From the NCBI RefSeq assembly GCF_003254395.2, contig NC_037643.1:15675463-15739462 (forward strand): a stretch of DNA of 64,000 nt, given 5' to 3'. Source of the DNA: Apis mellifera (lineage: Eukaryota; Arthropoda; Insecta; Hymenoptera; Apidae). The translations under genes and the position numbers were made by a program. The notes under the pieces were generated by a model that was not told the origin of the DNA, did not search any database, and saw nothing but the letters and a program-made list of their open reading frames with translations. Shown here one piece after another: positions 12,580-25,405 of this stretch (position 1 is the stretch's first letter; every line of letters starts with the position of its first letter).

Positions 12580-13060
12580 TTTATCCACACCATTCCATCC
12601 GCACACCTGCAATGTCCACAAATTATTAATCACTCATGAAATTTCTAATTTTCAATTTATACTTACATGAGAGGAAATTTTCCATCGAAGTTTCTATCGA
12701 AATTCTATCTCTCGATAAATGTCAGGGAAAGGAACATCGGCAAAAGAGTACAAAAGAACACCATTGGGACAACGAGTCAGGTTGCTGGGTTCACTCATAA
12801 AACCCGGTCACGTAGCCAGTGCATTCTCCTCTTTTGTTCCGGCAACTTTTCTCGTACACATCAGCTATTTTCTCTCACGATGTTATCCAACGTCGGCTGA
12901 CCTACCGCCACCCTCCTCCTCCCCTCTGCCAACCTCTCTCCTAACCCTTTTCGCCGACCCATGCCGCACGTGCCGCACCTCAAGTGCCTACAACAGGATC
13001 TTATGTAACCGATTGCTTGCGTAACGCTGTCATTACGCTTTTACAGTAATTCGCCGCTTC
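12580..13060. other. GC-rich intronic island
   Basis: Contains overlapping open frames of 77 and 101 codons on the plus strand (12667-12900 and 12719-13024). The second begins MSGKGTSAKEYKRTPLG and becomes Ser/Pro/Leu-rich. No strong donor ends either frame and no acceptor precedes them. Part is a CCTCC-rich tract near 12905-12950. I cannot decide between an unrecognised small gene, an untranslated exon and an enhancer. Confidence 0.25.
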
Positions 13061-14620
13061 TTGCATTCTAAGGACTAAGTAGAATTGCAGGAACAATTCG
13101 TGCTCTTATCTTGGATTTGTTGACCGATTTCTATATACCTGATCGTGTACGTGACGTGGTTAAAAGAGATAATGCTCAAGTTTGATCGTAAAAACGAAGG
13201 AATGATTGTGAATAGTGATGATTTTATAGTTAAGAGATTTTGAGGTTAGAAAATTTCGCGTTTAAAGATGTTCGTATTTTGTGGCATAGATAAAGATAGA
13301 AAACTATTATATTCTTATCTTAAACTTGTCGATTTGATCTTATACGTGATATGATTAAAAGGGATAACGTTTGAAAATATTTAAAAGATAATTGTATTTT
13401 GTGGTGTGATTAAATTTGTGAATTTATTGAATAAATTAATAATTTAAAATTTTTGTCTTATATTATCCGTATATAAGTTGTATTTTTATAATATAAAAAA
13501 AATATCTTTGTATCATCTATTATCTTAACATTTTATCTTATATCTTACTTAAAAAGCTTATTTTGAAGTAATTATAAACATTTATTCATTTTTACTTAGT
13601 GAATTTTATTTATTTATATTTTTGTAGACTATAGAATGATCGTAAAATAAGTTTAATGTGAAATTCAAACATGTATTATATCCATGTCAAAAATATTAAA
13701 AGCGATATAAGAAGAATAATTAATTATTACCGCGTACGTATTTATCATCGTGGTTTGAACAATTAAACAGAAAAACAAACGAATGCGTGCCCAATTAAAA
13801 CGCTGAACTCGATAAGCGTGTTAATTAAGAAACAATTAATTAGTAACATTCCCGCGTTTGTCTGTGAAACGACGTGCCTTTTTACTTCATGTACGGAGGC
13901 CATTCATTCGACTCGAGTCACGTGCCACGCGCTACCAATTCCTTCTTTTCATTTCCATTTTATTTACACTCTGTTTACTACTGCTTTACATAGTCAACTT
14001 TGAGAAAACATTTTTGCGAAAATTATTGAAACGAGTCTTCAATTGCATTACTAATAAATACTTTATATGTATATGAAAGGTTATGTTCATATATTTATAC
14101 TAAAGGATGAAAGATCTTTGGATTAATGATTTAAACTTTAAATAATAATAAATTTTATTATTTTATTTTTAGGAGTATTATTTTAAGATTAGATATCGAA
14201 TATGTTTTAGATATAATACATATTCATGATTAAATTTCACTATTATTATCTATATTGAATAAAAACAAGAATTCTTGAATAAAATGATTTTATATTTTTT
14301 TTCCCTTCTTTTTCTATTTTTATAATAAATTCTATTTTTTAATCATCACCCTTTCGAATGAAATATTTGTATGAATATGCACGAGCAGAGATATATCAAG
14401 AGTAAGTGAAATTCACACTAATCTTTTATCGATGAAGTAGAAATATGAATGTTATTACCTTGAAATAAAAAATATGCTTCGTTCATGCTAATATTCACGA
14501 ATAATATTACTAGAAATGTAAATACTGAATTCTAAGAGTATAAGATAAATCGGAAGAATTCGAGGTTGAAGAAGTCTCGGATACTTTAGATTATATATTC
14601 GAGAATATTGCTGGAGATCC
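13061..14620. other. AT-rich intronic DNA, little seen
   Basis: Mostly A/T-rich, with a GC-richer patch at about 13730-13990 that includes E-box-like CACGTG at 13919-13924. No exon structure was seen. Confidence 0.45.
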
Positions 14621-14632
14621 TGAGCTTCGTCT

Positions 14633-14720
14633 TCGAACTTCGGTCTTTGTCGAAGTTTTCCGATTTGTCTCGAAGTTAACCCGATTCTATACGAAGTTTT
14701 CCGATTTATACCGAAGTTTG
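14633..14720. repeat. Minisatellite with a 20-21 bp unit
   Basis: The unit CGAAGTTTTCCGATTTGTCT at 14651 is followed by a diverged copy at 14671, a near-identical copy at 14692 and a partial copy at 14712. A half copy precedes it at about 14633. About 3.5 copies in total. Its GC content is above that of the surroundings. Confidence 0.8.
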
Positions 14721-16820
14721 AACTCTGAGTCTTGCAAATTTCTAGTCATTACTTTCGTTTGAAAATCTCGCAAATAATTTTAACTAAATATTTTGATTTA
14801 TTCAAAGTTTGGATTTTCGAATCCTACAGTTCTAATTCCGAATTTTAATCAATGTGAATATAACGAATAGAATTATCTTAAAAAATTTGGATTTCGTAAG
14901 AATAAATTGTGTGAATCGATATAACCTCGATGCAAGTAATCTAAATCTTCATATATTTTGATCGATATCTCGTTATTTTTGCTTATTATTAGAAATATTT
15001 GAATAAAATTACGAGGTTAATCGGGGAAAGTTTGCGAGTTGGTTGAAGATTCCAGAAAAATTTTCGATTGTATTCGCGAATACTCTCGTCGGTTGACCCA
15101 CATCTAGCCTCATTGATAAATTTCAAAGCAACTTTAGATGTAACTGATTCGTCTGAGGAACGAAACTATTCCGGTTGAGTATATATCTGAAAGAAATAAT
15201 AGTTCACCATTTAAAGAATTGTGGATCTCCTTGAGAACTTAATTAAAAAACGACACTCAATCAATTTATTGGGTCGATTGTATTATCCTATTATTTCGCA
15301 ATCATCATAATTAAGTTTTTAATTAAACTCGTTACTGAACATTTCATAAAGTGTAGTGCAAGAAGTAAGTGATCTGCGATTGTTTTCGAGCAAAATCAAA
15401 GATTTGTACAAGTACTGTAAATTAAAAATGAATGAAAGTGTCGATTATCAAAGTGATAAACGTGGAAATTGGATATCTTCGATAATATATGTTGTGTATA
15501 CACGTGAAATGTTTAAGTATCTTCAAATATCATTCACTATAAATCAATTTATAGAAATATTCGAATACTCATCAAAGTTTTCAAAGAGTATTTACCAACA
15601 TTCTACACCGACCGATGAACACGTTGAGGCAAGTATACATATTCAGTTCGTGGCATAATTCAAAGCATTGATTCTCGGTGCAAATTCTAATCTTTATCGC
15701 GGATCGGACAAGTTGCGCGACCTTTTCATAAGGATTCCAGCGTTACCTCGAAGAAGACCTTTTCTCAATCGCACGTTTTCTCAGTTCTAACGAACATCGA
15801 TTCGTATCGTTGCATCACCTGTATTAAGGCGGGTGTTAATGTCGTAACGATATAGGTAGAATTAGAATCCTTCTCGTGGTAACCGGAGCTGTTTTGTATC
15901 TCTCGATGGCTGGCTATGTTGTTGAAACTATTCGTAACCGTTCGTGGACAATAAGTCGTAGACGATACACGTTTCGTAATTGCGAAAAATGATGAAATAC
16001 GATCGCGATTGATATACATATCCGCTTAAACACTTTGGCGCCTCGAGCGAATTAAGGGTATTACGATCGTGGTCACCTTTGGTGAAATCGATTCGTTCTA
16101 CGTGCATTTATATCGTAATATGTAACAGATTCTCAGCAGTTCCGATTCGATTGTTAATAATTTTTTTAATAATGATTCTTTATTTATAAATTTATAAATG
16201 ATTCTTAATCATTTTTAAATTTAACATAAAATGTTAATTTGCAAAATAATTCAATTCTTAATAATTGTTATTTGTTGTTTTTAATTAAGTATTTTGAAAT
16301 GTAATTTAAGATTTTTTTAATACTTATATAGAAATTTATAAAAAGTTATTCTCTTCAATTTTAATGAAAATAATTATTATTCCGTAATTTTAATGAAGTA
16401 TTCCGCGAATTTTGAAAGGAATTAACTTAATTATGAAGATTGCAATTCTACTAATTACAGGTTGCGAGTCGCAGTATTACGTAAAAAGATAAGACTTGAT
16501 GGATGAGTAAACTCTTCGTTTGTTAATTGTCATTTATCATTGGATCTATATGCGATGCAAACAATTTTTTCTCTTTTATAAATTCTTTTTTTCTTATTTT
16601 TATTTTAATTTATATTTCATGAAAAATATTACAGTAATATTAATTCATCAAACAAATCGATAAAACGAGATTCAGAAGGTTTAATAACTAAAAAAAGATT
16701 ACATTTCTCATGATAGATGGCAGTTTTAATTGGACAAATAAACATTTACCCTAATTCTCGATTGTTATCTGCAAATAAACCCATTTTGGAAGTTTATTGC
16801 CGTTATTGGAATCGACATTG
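14721..16820. other. Intronic DNA with mixed-composition patches
   Basis: A/T-rich with GC-richer patches at about 15650-16100. A 100-codon open frame at 15356-15658 and an 84-codon minus-strand frame at 15765-16019 have no domain and no convincing splice sites. Confidence 0.4.
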
Positions 16821-17060
16821 CTGAAAATGAATGGATGCAGGTCGAACAGTTGAACAGCTGTGTTGTAAATACAAAGTAGATTATTCTGAAGAGAAGAGCC
16901 TACGGCGAATCGAGCTCGGCCATTTTCAATTAACCTTCGATGTATGGTTCAGAAAATCTCATTTAATTAGCGTTTGGCGATTGGAATTAGCTGTAATTGC
17001 GACGGGCATTTAATCGATTACGAGGTTATGAAAGGTCATGTTGAAAGAACAGCGTTGAAG
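16821..17060. promoter_or_regulatory. GC-richer patch with E-box-like sites
   Basis: Contains CAGTTGAACAGCTG near 16847-16860, that is, a CANNTG pair with a perfect CAGCTG palindrome, followed by AATTAG/TAATTG cores. Motif content suggests an enhancer; not tested. Confidence 0.25.
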
Positions 17061-18735
17061 ATGTTATATGAAGAGAATATAATGGACGAAGAAAATGGTC
17101 ATAATTAATTTTATACCTTTTTAATGAAAGAGATATGGTAAATGTAAATTTTATTTTATTTACTCGCTCAATTATTTGTTGGAATTTTTATTTTATAATT
17201 CTAAATATATAAAATATAAATAAATATAAAATTATTAAAAATATTAATCTTTATAATCTGATATCAAATCATTGAACTGCATTCCAATTTTTTTTACTAT
17301 AATTTATTATTTTTTTTATTATAATTGTTATTTAAATTTATATGTATATAAATACATAAGAGAACAAATAAAAAATACAAAAAAAATAAAAATACGACAT
17401 TCAAGATAGATCTAATACAATAATAAAAATTTTAAAAATTTCAACAACATTTAATGCAATAATATTTACTTAATATATAATTAAGGTATCTTAAAATTAA
17501 AAATAATATATTAAAGTCATGAAAATCAATCGAAATATAATCTTTCAAATATTTCTATTTAACTAATTAACATTTATCCACAGCTAATTACAGGCGAGCG
17601 TGCTCGTGCCTTATAACTTGATATCAGAACAGGATTAACCTCATCGTTTAAACCCTCTGATAACGAGAATACAATTCTTCAACTAGTAACATGTCTACGT
17701 TCCCATCCTGTTTCTATCCAAAAGGGAATTTCACCATGAAAACGGCTCAGTTGGTGAGAGTTGATCACGTATCGGGGCAAAAAGTTACTGGTTACCTCAT
17801 CGAGTCGAATATGGAGCGGCTAAAAATAGGAAATCGATGGTTAAGTACATCGAGTTGGAAAATTAGGATCTCGAGGAAAAGTTGATTTCCACGATTTTAA
17901 CAATACTTATTTCGCTTTTAGAGAAACGTCGTGATTTAGATCTAACCTATACCTAATGCCATTAATGGATGCAATGAATAAGGAAAGGAGGAAGGAAATG
18001 AATCGAACGTGAAAGTAAAATGGCGGAATCGAAATAAAATCGATATTTCGTTCATTATTAAGTAATTTCTCTTCGTTAATTCGATTGGTATTAATATTAC
18101 TTATTTCAATATCAAAGATTTTTTTCACGTCAATCACAAAATTTTTCATTCCACAATTCCAGATCTCGAATTGAATTACTTTCTCTCCGATGTATCGATC
18201 CATCGAACTCGATTTATTTGTCTCGATGTAGATATTCAGCGAGATAGATGGAGCCTCTCTCGAAGGGAATTTCCGTGTCGGGAAAGGTCCAAACGTGTAA
18301 CGATCAATTTCACGGTGGGTCAACCTGTTTGAAACTCGATCAGTGCGACGATAATGCGATTTATTCCGGATGCTTGCGAACTTTCAGCGAACTGTTGCTT
18401 CTTCGAGGTGTGGAAGAAGCACGTAGATGTGGTTTCACGCCTGTGATTGTGGTTTGAGAAGAAAGAGTAGAGTAATAGTTCAAGGCTCGATTCGAGTTTC
18501 ATTGAAAGTAATTGATGGACTGTAGATTTTTTTTTTTTTGCAAAATGTACCATTAATTCTTTATCCAAAATGTACTTTATGTTCAAAGTACAAGATTGTG
18601 GGATAAAATTCCATGCAAATTTAATTTTGTTCGATTAAAAATTCGCCATTTAATGATCACGTTAGAATTGAAACGTTTTTGTATTTTTTTTTTTTAATTA
18701 TTTGTTATATTACAGTATTAGGAATAATGAAATTT
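17061..18735. other. Intronic DNA, AT-rich with a mixed patch at about 17600-18460
   Basis: Short overlapping open frames occur on both strands between 17690 and 18590. None has a recognised domain or good splice sites, and several overlap each other antisense, as expected of chance frames. Confidence 0.4.
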
Positions 18736-18746
18736 GTTAATTTATA

Positions 18747-18798
18747 AAACAAATTTATTTATAATTATATAATTATTAATTATAAAATAAATTTGTTT
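18747..18798. repeat. Imperfect AT-rich inverted repeat (hairpin)
   Basis: Left arm 18747-18767 (AAACAAATTTATTTATAATTA without a break) pairs with right arm 18777-18798 with a single unpaired base, around a nine-base A/T loop. It could form a stem of about 21 bp. The composition is so A/T-rich that chance remains possible. Confidence 0.6.
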
Positions 18799-18799
18799 T

Positions 18800-19685
18800 T
18801 TTAAAACAAATTAGTGATTTTTCAAGACAATGTATAATTAACAATCTTAACAAATTTTAATTATTCGCACAAAGTGAATTTAATTTCAAATTCAAGTAGA
18901 ATAATTGAAATTAATAATTCTTTTTAATCCTGTTAAACAGAAACAAATTTTAAGATAATTCGAAACAATTTTCGAATTCCATGATTCACGTAAACATTCA
19001 AGAAACGTTTCTCTCTTCATTCCCATCAATGCATCATCAAGAAAAACTCGAACACCACGTGTACGAATTAACTTTTTACAGAGTCATCCTCTTCTTCTAC
19101 TCTCTTCTCAACAGTCTATCATTCAGCGTTTGGAACTCAAGAAGCACACAGTCTCTTCATCTGGGTGGTCAAGTTTTTCTTGCACTTCAGAAAAGCTGAA
19201 GTCTTCGCATAGCGAATATTTGAAACCTGCTTGATAAATACGTTTCACATGAATCTTATTTTATATATATATATCCATTATACGAATTTAATGAAGTTAC
19301 TTATGTGGATAAATTTATCGATAGATTTTGATGATTTTTGGAGTATCTTATAGAGAAAATTTTTGCTACTATTGTATTAAAACTTTCAAAACTAACGAAA
19401 TCATTATACTTAGTATTAATATTTATTCATTCATTCAGATTTGAACATTACATGGATTTTTTATGGAATTAAAAAAATATCTGTGGAATGTAAAGATAAA
19501 ATATAAACTCTTGTATGAGTGAAATTACAATAATAATTGCAATGATAATGATTCAAATATCAAATATAAGAAATATTTTGGATGTTGGTCGTCGAGTTTG
19601 TAAGATTCGAGAGATTGTGTTCAAAGAAGTTTCAAAATTTTCTATAACATATTTTAAAATCATCAAAATTATACATTAATAAATT
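18800..19685. other. AT-rich intronic DNA, nothing specific seen
   Basis: A/T-rich with one mixed-composition patch (about 18980-19200) that encodes a short unrecognised frame. Confidence 0.5.
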
Positions 19686-19689
19686 GACC

Positions 19690-21107
19690 GAGTTGAAAAG
19701 GATGTGACTTAAGAGAAAGAAAGGAGAAGAAAAAAAAAACATAAGAATCGAGGAAATAGAAATTTTAAAACTAACGAAATTTTAATCCATAGAAAACAAT
19801 TATCTGAAGAATTTGATAAAGCAAATTTGTTTCCATGTGAAAGGGATGTAAGGAAGAAAATAGAAAATAATGCTTTAATAACAAGAGGAATCAAGAAACT
19901 TATGCTCCAAAGGTAACTGATAACACAAAACAATTACTATTTTAAGAATTTTATTCTATCACACAAATTTGATAAAGTCAATATTTCCATGTGATAAGGA
20001 AGAGAACAGAAGATATTTGCACGTGCTCTAAAAAAATAAGGAATCAAAAAATTTATGCTCTAAAAGTAACTGATAATAGAAAACAATTACCATTTTAAAA
20101 ATTTCATATATTGTATATATATATATATTTTATTATACAAATTTGATAAAGTCAATGTTTCCATGTGATGAGGAAGAGAACAGAAAACACTTGCATGCAG
20201 TTTAAGAATACAAGGAATCAAGAAACTTATGCTACAAAGATAACTCATAGCAGAAAATGAGCATTATTTTAAGAATCCTATTCATTTTTTATATATTTCC
20301 ATTATACATATTTGATAAAGTCAATATTTCCATATCATAAGGAAAAGAACAGAAGATACTTGTATATGCTTTAAAAACACAAGGAATCAAAAAATTTATG
20401 CCCTAAAGGTAACTGATAACAGAAAACAATTACCATTTTAAGAATTTTATATATTTTGTATATATATTCTATCACACAAATTTGATAAAGTCAATGTTTC
20501 CATGTGAAAAGGAAGAGAATAGAAGATACTTGCATATGCTTTAAAAATGGAATGAATCAAAAAATTTATGCTCTAAAGGTAATTGATAACAGAAAACAAT
20601 TACCATTTTAAGAATTTTATATATATATATATATATTCTATTACACAAATTTGATAAAGTAAATATTTCTATGTGAAAAGGAAGAGAACAGAAGATACTT
20701 GCACGTACTCTAAAAATGCAAGGAATCAAGAAATTTATGCCCTAAAGGTAACTGATAACAGAAAACAATTACCATTTTAAGAATTTTATATATTTTGTAT
20801 ATATATTCTATCACACAAATTTGATAAAGTCAATGTTTCCATGTGAAAAGGAAAAGAACAGAAAATACTTGCACGTGCTTTAAAAATGGAATGAATCAAA
20901 AAATTTATGCCCTAAAGGTAACTGATAACAGAAAACAATTACCATTTTAAAAATTTTATATATTATATATATCGTATACATTCTATATATTCTATAACAC
21001 AAATTTGATAAAGTAAATGTTTCCATGTGACAAGAAAGAGAACAGAAGACACTTACAGGCGCCCTAAGAATATGAATCAAGAAACCTATGCCCTAAAGGT
21101 AACGAAG
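19690..21107. repeat. Tandem repeat array, about 170-bp unit, eight copies
   Basis: Each unit starts with AAATTTGATAAAGTCAATRT and contains TTCCATGTGAAAAGGAAGAG, then GAATCAAGAAATTTATG, CCCTAAAGGTAACTGATAAC and an A/T tract. Copies start at about 19810, 19965, 20139, 20308, 20478, 20647, 20817 and 21001, so the spacing is 155, 174, 169, 170, 169, 170 and 184 bp. A decayed partial copy precedes the first, and the last stops at CCCTAAAGGTAAC near 21100. Spacing differences come mostly from the variable (TA)n tail. Two minus-strand open frames of 62 and 66 codons (20541-20729, 20880-21080) are the same repeat read twice and are not genes. Confidence 0.95.
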
Positions 21108-21560
21108 TCCTAAGTGACGGCGGAAGCGAGGATTTTAAGTGCGGGGCCGAAACACATATTTCTGGACGCCGTCTATATTTACACTTGGTGTGCACCTATG
21201 CACAGGAGAGGCGCTGAGCGATTTACGCGTCTGGAACTCCCGGCATTCCGCGCCATTTTCTTTGTGTCCCGTCAATTCCCTCTGGAAGCCAGATACCAGT
21301 TTCGAATTCCGTTTATACGTTTATCCTCTCTCTCAACTGACTTGCCAATTCACGGTTAAACCCTCCATACACGATTTAGATTGTGCGCCAGACTTGTCTA
21401 TGGGCACGTCTTACCATGTATTTAGATGTTTGGACGAGTTTGAGATGGAACTGCAATGTTATTTTAGCTTGAGCTTTGGAGATTGGTGAACGTGTAGAGA
21501 TTGCAGGAAATATTGTTGAGATTTGCGAATGATGTCTTGCACGAGGAGACTTGTTTCGAG
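21108..21560. promoter_or_regulatory. GC-rich island at the edge of the tandem array
   Basis: Composition changes sharply just after the last repeat copy. Overlapping plus-strand open frames of 81 and 116 codons (21114-21359, 21139-21489) lack recognised domains. No good donor follows either. It may be a regulatory element or untranslated exon. Confidence 0.25.
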
Positions 21561-22300
21561 ACATATTTCTTGATTAATAATAGATTAGAGAATTGAATAT
21601 GTTGATTGGATTCGAATCTTAATTTTTTGAAACCAGTTAAAGAGATCGTAGAAATTCAAATCAGTTTAAGGTGATAAATTCTTAAAAAAATCTTGCTTTT
21701 GTAAGTTTGCATCTATATCTATCTTTTTATCGCTTTCACACAAATTTTATTAATTTATTACCGATATTATGATTAGTCAAAATTTTTAAAATTATCTTCT
21801 AATTATTTATATAATTTTATTTCAAATTTTGATTCGAAGTTTTCATGAATGAATTTGAAACAATTTAAACTTATCATTATTTATTATTCATTGTGAAATA
21901 TACGATACGCTTTGAAATAAGTTTTTTCAATTATAAAGAACATCTAAACCGCATATAAATACTTATAGGTAAATATTTTCAATATTTCATAATTTTATTG
22001 GTGAATCATGATCAATGCATCATTCTAGCAATGATTATTATTAGCTGTGAAAAGATATCTTAAACAGGATGACAGACAAGCCATATTACATGTGGTCAAG
22101 TTTAATCTGCGTTTCTAACCGCGTTACATCACACATCACCGCGTTCGTCACTAGATCACCTCTAACGACAACTTAACGACCGGACACGTCGTTTTCAGAT
22201 TAGAATTCGACTAATCGGGGATGAGGATAAGTTATGAAATCATCATTGATACTTATCAGATGACAAGATTCGAGTGAGATAATTCTAGAATTTTCTGACA
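21561..22300. other. AT-rich intronic DNA with a mixed patch at about 22060-22220
   Basis: The patch at 22060-22220 contains CG-rich segments but no open frame of note. Confidence 0.45.
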
Positions 22301-22359
22301 AAATATTATCACATATGAAGCACATTTTAAAAGAATAATAAGATATAACATATCTGTGA

Positions 22360-22675
22360 TACAATATAATATCTTTGAATTCATTTTATTTACTTGAACA
22401 GAATATCTTAACTAAAGAGAATAAAATAATTCTTATAAAGGAAAAATAATCTTATTAAAAGTATTTAACAAGTTCTTTCATGAATATATAAAGATATTGA
22501 AATAACATCAAATATTCAAAATATAAAATTTTCTTTTATTTCATAATTAATATTATGGATATATTCCATAATTAATATCTTTGGATCTATTTATTTGTCT
22601 AACAAAATAACTCAAATGAAAAAAATAAAATAATTCTCATAGAAAAAAAATAATTTTTAATGAGTATACAATGAT
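22360..22675. repeat. Diverged tandem duplication, about 207-bp offset
   Basis: The segment around 22365-22470 (ATAATATCTTTGAATTC, then AGAATAAAATAATTCTTATA) recurs diverged at 22573-22675 (TTAATATCTTTGGATCT, then AAATAAAATAATTCTCATAG). The order of matching blocks is kept. Confidence 0.55.
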
Positions 22676-24060
22676 AAAAAATTTAGTTGATATAATCTCT
22701 AAGCTTATTGTTATTGATGATAGTATGCTTGATCAAATGTAAATACCTACCATGATGGAAAATATCCACATATTTCAATTTTCGCGCAAAAAATATAGAT
22801 GAACGAAGAGAGATCGAATAAAATCTTTTCATTTACATAAGAAGATAATATAAGAAGAAAAACAAGACATTGTGTTTAGCTCGTCAATTGTTCTCGTTTC
22901 GATTACAATAGTGATAGCTCTTCTTTATAGTTAGGTTAGGTTAGAAAAGTCTGTTGTGGATTTTCGACGGTAGGATCATTGTTTCGAAAGTTGGAGTTGC
23001 CAAGTGACCTGGAAATAAGCCGCGGGTGGTAAAGTGATTTCTCGTGAAATATTGGACCATGTTTGAGATCAGTGAACGAACAAGAGGAACCATGAATCGA
23101 AATCGTTGGCTCGAATCGTCGATTCTTTAATCAATTGGAACATTTCCTTTTTTTTCTCTCTGGTTGGGTAATAACATGACACATTGTGATTGAAATAGGA
23201 TTTGAAACATTATTTATAATTTTCAAGATGAAATTATATACTTTACAATATTTATTTCAAAGTTCTTTAAGATGCAAATATTTAATAATACCATTAATCA
23301 CAATCACAATATCATTAATAACCTAATTTAATGTAAGTCAATATCATAATTCACTATTTCATTGTGTCAATAAAAATTTCACTATATTTCAAAATCCTTA
23401 TATAAAATATATATATATATATATATATACAAAATAATTGGTTGCAAAATAAATCTTAATAGTTTCATTTAATATGTTACACGTAAAATATTGCACGTAA
23501 AAGATAATTAAACAGCATCGAAACGTTATTCGACTCTCGAGAATTCGATTCTCGTTCGAAACGATAAATCTCGATCCTCTGTGTCGTTTTGCCAGACAAT
23601 GTTACACCGGCTTTGATTAAGTGCACGTTAATCGTTTCTGGATGAACCGATGAGATACGCTATTTATAATGGCATCTTTACACTAAGAGTCGTTGCACAG
23701 GTATAGAAAGGGAAAATTGTTGGTCGATATTCAACTATGCGAAAAGTTAAATATGGTTCCAGAGTTTCTATTTTCTTAACACATACGATTATATATATTT
23801 GAATAAGTTAGTAACTGATTTTTGTGTTATATATACGATTAATTATGATTCTTTTGAATTTTTTCTTGAAGATGAACATTTGTTAAAGATGAAGTCGTTA
23901 CAATATTGTTGAATTTTTTGCGATTATATCTGGAATTACATTTTTAAATACTTTTTGCATAATTTATAACTGTAATAATATTAAATAATATTATTTTTCA
24001 CTCTTTATTTATCGTTACATTATACATGCCCATAAACCTTGAAATTATCTGTTACTTTAT
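22676..24060. other. AT-rich intronic DNA with small patches
   Basis: Includes TTAGGTTAGGTTAG at 22931-22944, an (AT)n run at 23407-23429, and mixed-composition patches at about 22940-23140 and 23510-23720. No exon structure was seen. Confidence 0.45.
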
Positions 24061-24240
24061 TATGCAGATAACATGGCGGACTGCTAGCTTGCGAATATTT
24101 TGCAAGCTTTGCTAATTGCTTTAATAACGATCCGCGCAGACATAAAACGTTATAGTTTCCATCGCATGCACTTTGCCTCTTATTAAAGAGGAGCTACAAA
24201 TTTCTAAATCAGAAGCTGATTACTGATTTATATTGTTAAT
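24061..24240. promoter_or_regulatory. Mixed-composition patch, possible conserved element
   Basis: Stands out from the flanking A/T-rich DNA. Carries an inverted pair GCTTGC/GCAAGC around GAATATTTT near 24087-24107 and a CGATCCGCGCAG run near 24129. No open frame. Confidence 0.25.
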
Positions 24241-24594
24241 CTGTTTCGCATTTTTTAATGTACCTTCATTAAACTTTATATAAAATACATAATGGAGACA
24301 TAAATTAAGGGATTCATTAATTCGAAATGGGTTCATTAATGGAAATGGCATTAAATAAAGAGATATTTAAAGTCAGAATTTTAAATTAGAAGCAACTTAA
24401 GAAGATAAGAAAAAATAAAGAAATTCTGTTTTAATTTTTAATTAAAAAAAAATTCCTTTTTTTATCATATAAAAATTACAAATTTTTAAAATAAAATTAA
24501 AAATAATAATGTATTATATATTTTATTTTTCAGATTATTCTAGAAAAAAAATATTATTTTTAATTGAATACCTTTGCAATTATATTTGCAGATT

Positions 24595-25010
24595 GGCATT
24601 ATTAACATTCTTCTATTTTTTATTCATTATTAATTATTAATACTTCTTTTTATTACTTATCAAATACTTCTATCAATCATTATTATTGACATTCTATTTT
24701 CTATCAAATATCTCAATATTACTAATTATATTCTTCTATTCTAATTATTAATTAATCTTTCTTTATTCTTCTCTGTTTTCAAACACTGTTACATTATTAA
24801 TCATTAATATTCTTCTATTTTTTTATCAAACACTTCAGTCTCAATAATTATTGATATTTTCTCTATCGAACACTTCAATATTACAAATAATCAACTTCTT
24901 CTATTCTATCACCAATTATCATTAATCTTCTTCTTATCGCCATTAAACTTTCATCTCCATTATTATCAATATCTTTTCTCTCAATCATTCTTACATTGAT
25001 CAACAATCGT
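24595..25010. repeat. Degenerate pyrimidine-rich tandem repeat, unit about 70 bp
   Basis: The pattern ATTATTAATATTCTTCTATT followed by TTATCAAACACTTCAATATT recurs five to six times with heavy divergence (for example near 24600, 24660, 24715, 24795 and 24865). The plus strand is strongly C/T/A-biased with few G. It ends less than 100 bp before the GC-rich island with the first exon candidate at 25406. Confidence 0.65.
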
Positions 25011-25079
25011 CCAATTGCCAAAAACAACTGTCGTCTTACAAAACAAAGGAAAAAAAGAAAAACTACCAAAGAATAACAT

Positions 25080-25405
25080 CACGCATAACCACACACTTTC
25101 GATTGACACTCTCCATCCGCCACCTGTGTGCACGTGTGTACACAAAGGGGCGCGCAGTGGCGCTGGCGCACGTCTACAATCATATGAAACCTGCGCGCCA
25201 CGAGGCAACATCGCCAGTGCCATTCGTCGCCGCAGTGCGATACGGTCGATAGAAGAAAGACGACAGTTAACAGTAGTGATTCCAGCTGCCGCAGCATCGC
25301 CATTCCATAATTTTCCCTTGAATCGGCACTCGACACGCGTATCCCACCCCTTGTCGAGGGTGTCCACGCTTCATCTCGCTTCGGGATGCCGTACGTGCGA
25401 CCGTC
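25080..25405 (+). promoter_or_regulatory. GC-rich putative promoter and 5' untranslated region
   Basis: One of the most GC-rich segments of the window, immediately upstream of a short ATG-led frame that ends in a donor. Contains GCAGTGGCGCTGG at 25154-25166, resembling the insect CTCF core AGGTGGCGC, and E-box-like CACGTG. No TATA box was seen. Open frames of 128, 137 and 85 codons run through this island in three different frames and both strands, as expected of GC-rich DNA without A/T stops. I do not call them genes. Confidence 0.45.

Noticed and set aside
12719..13024. 101-codon frame beginning MSGKGTSAKEYKRTPLG
   Set aside because: No convincing donor or acceptor, no domain, and an overlapping frame of similar length; cannot be supported as a gene, although a small unrecognised gene is not excluded.
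20541..21080. Two similar minus-strand open frames of 62 and 66 codons
   Set aside because: Their similarity comes from the 170-bp tandem repeat, not from related genes.
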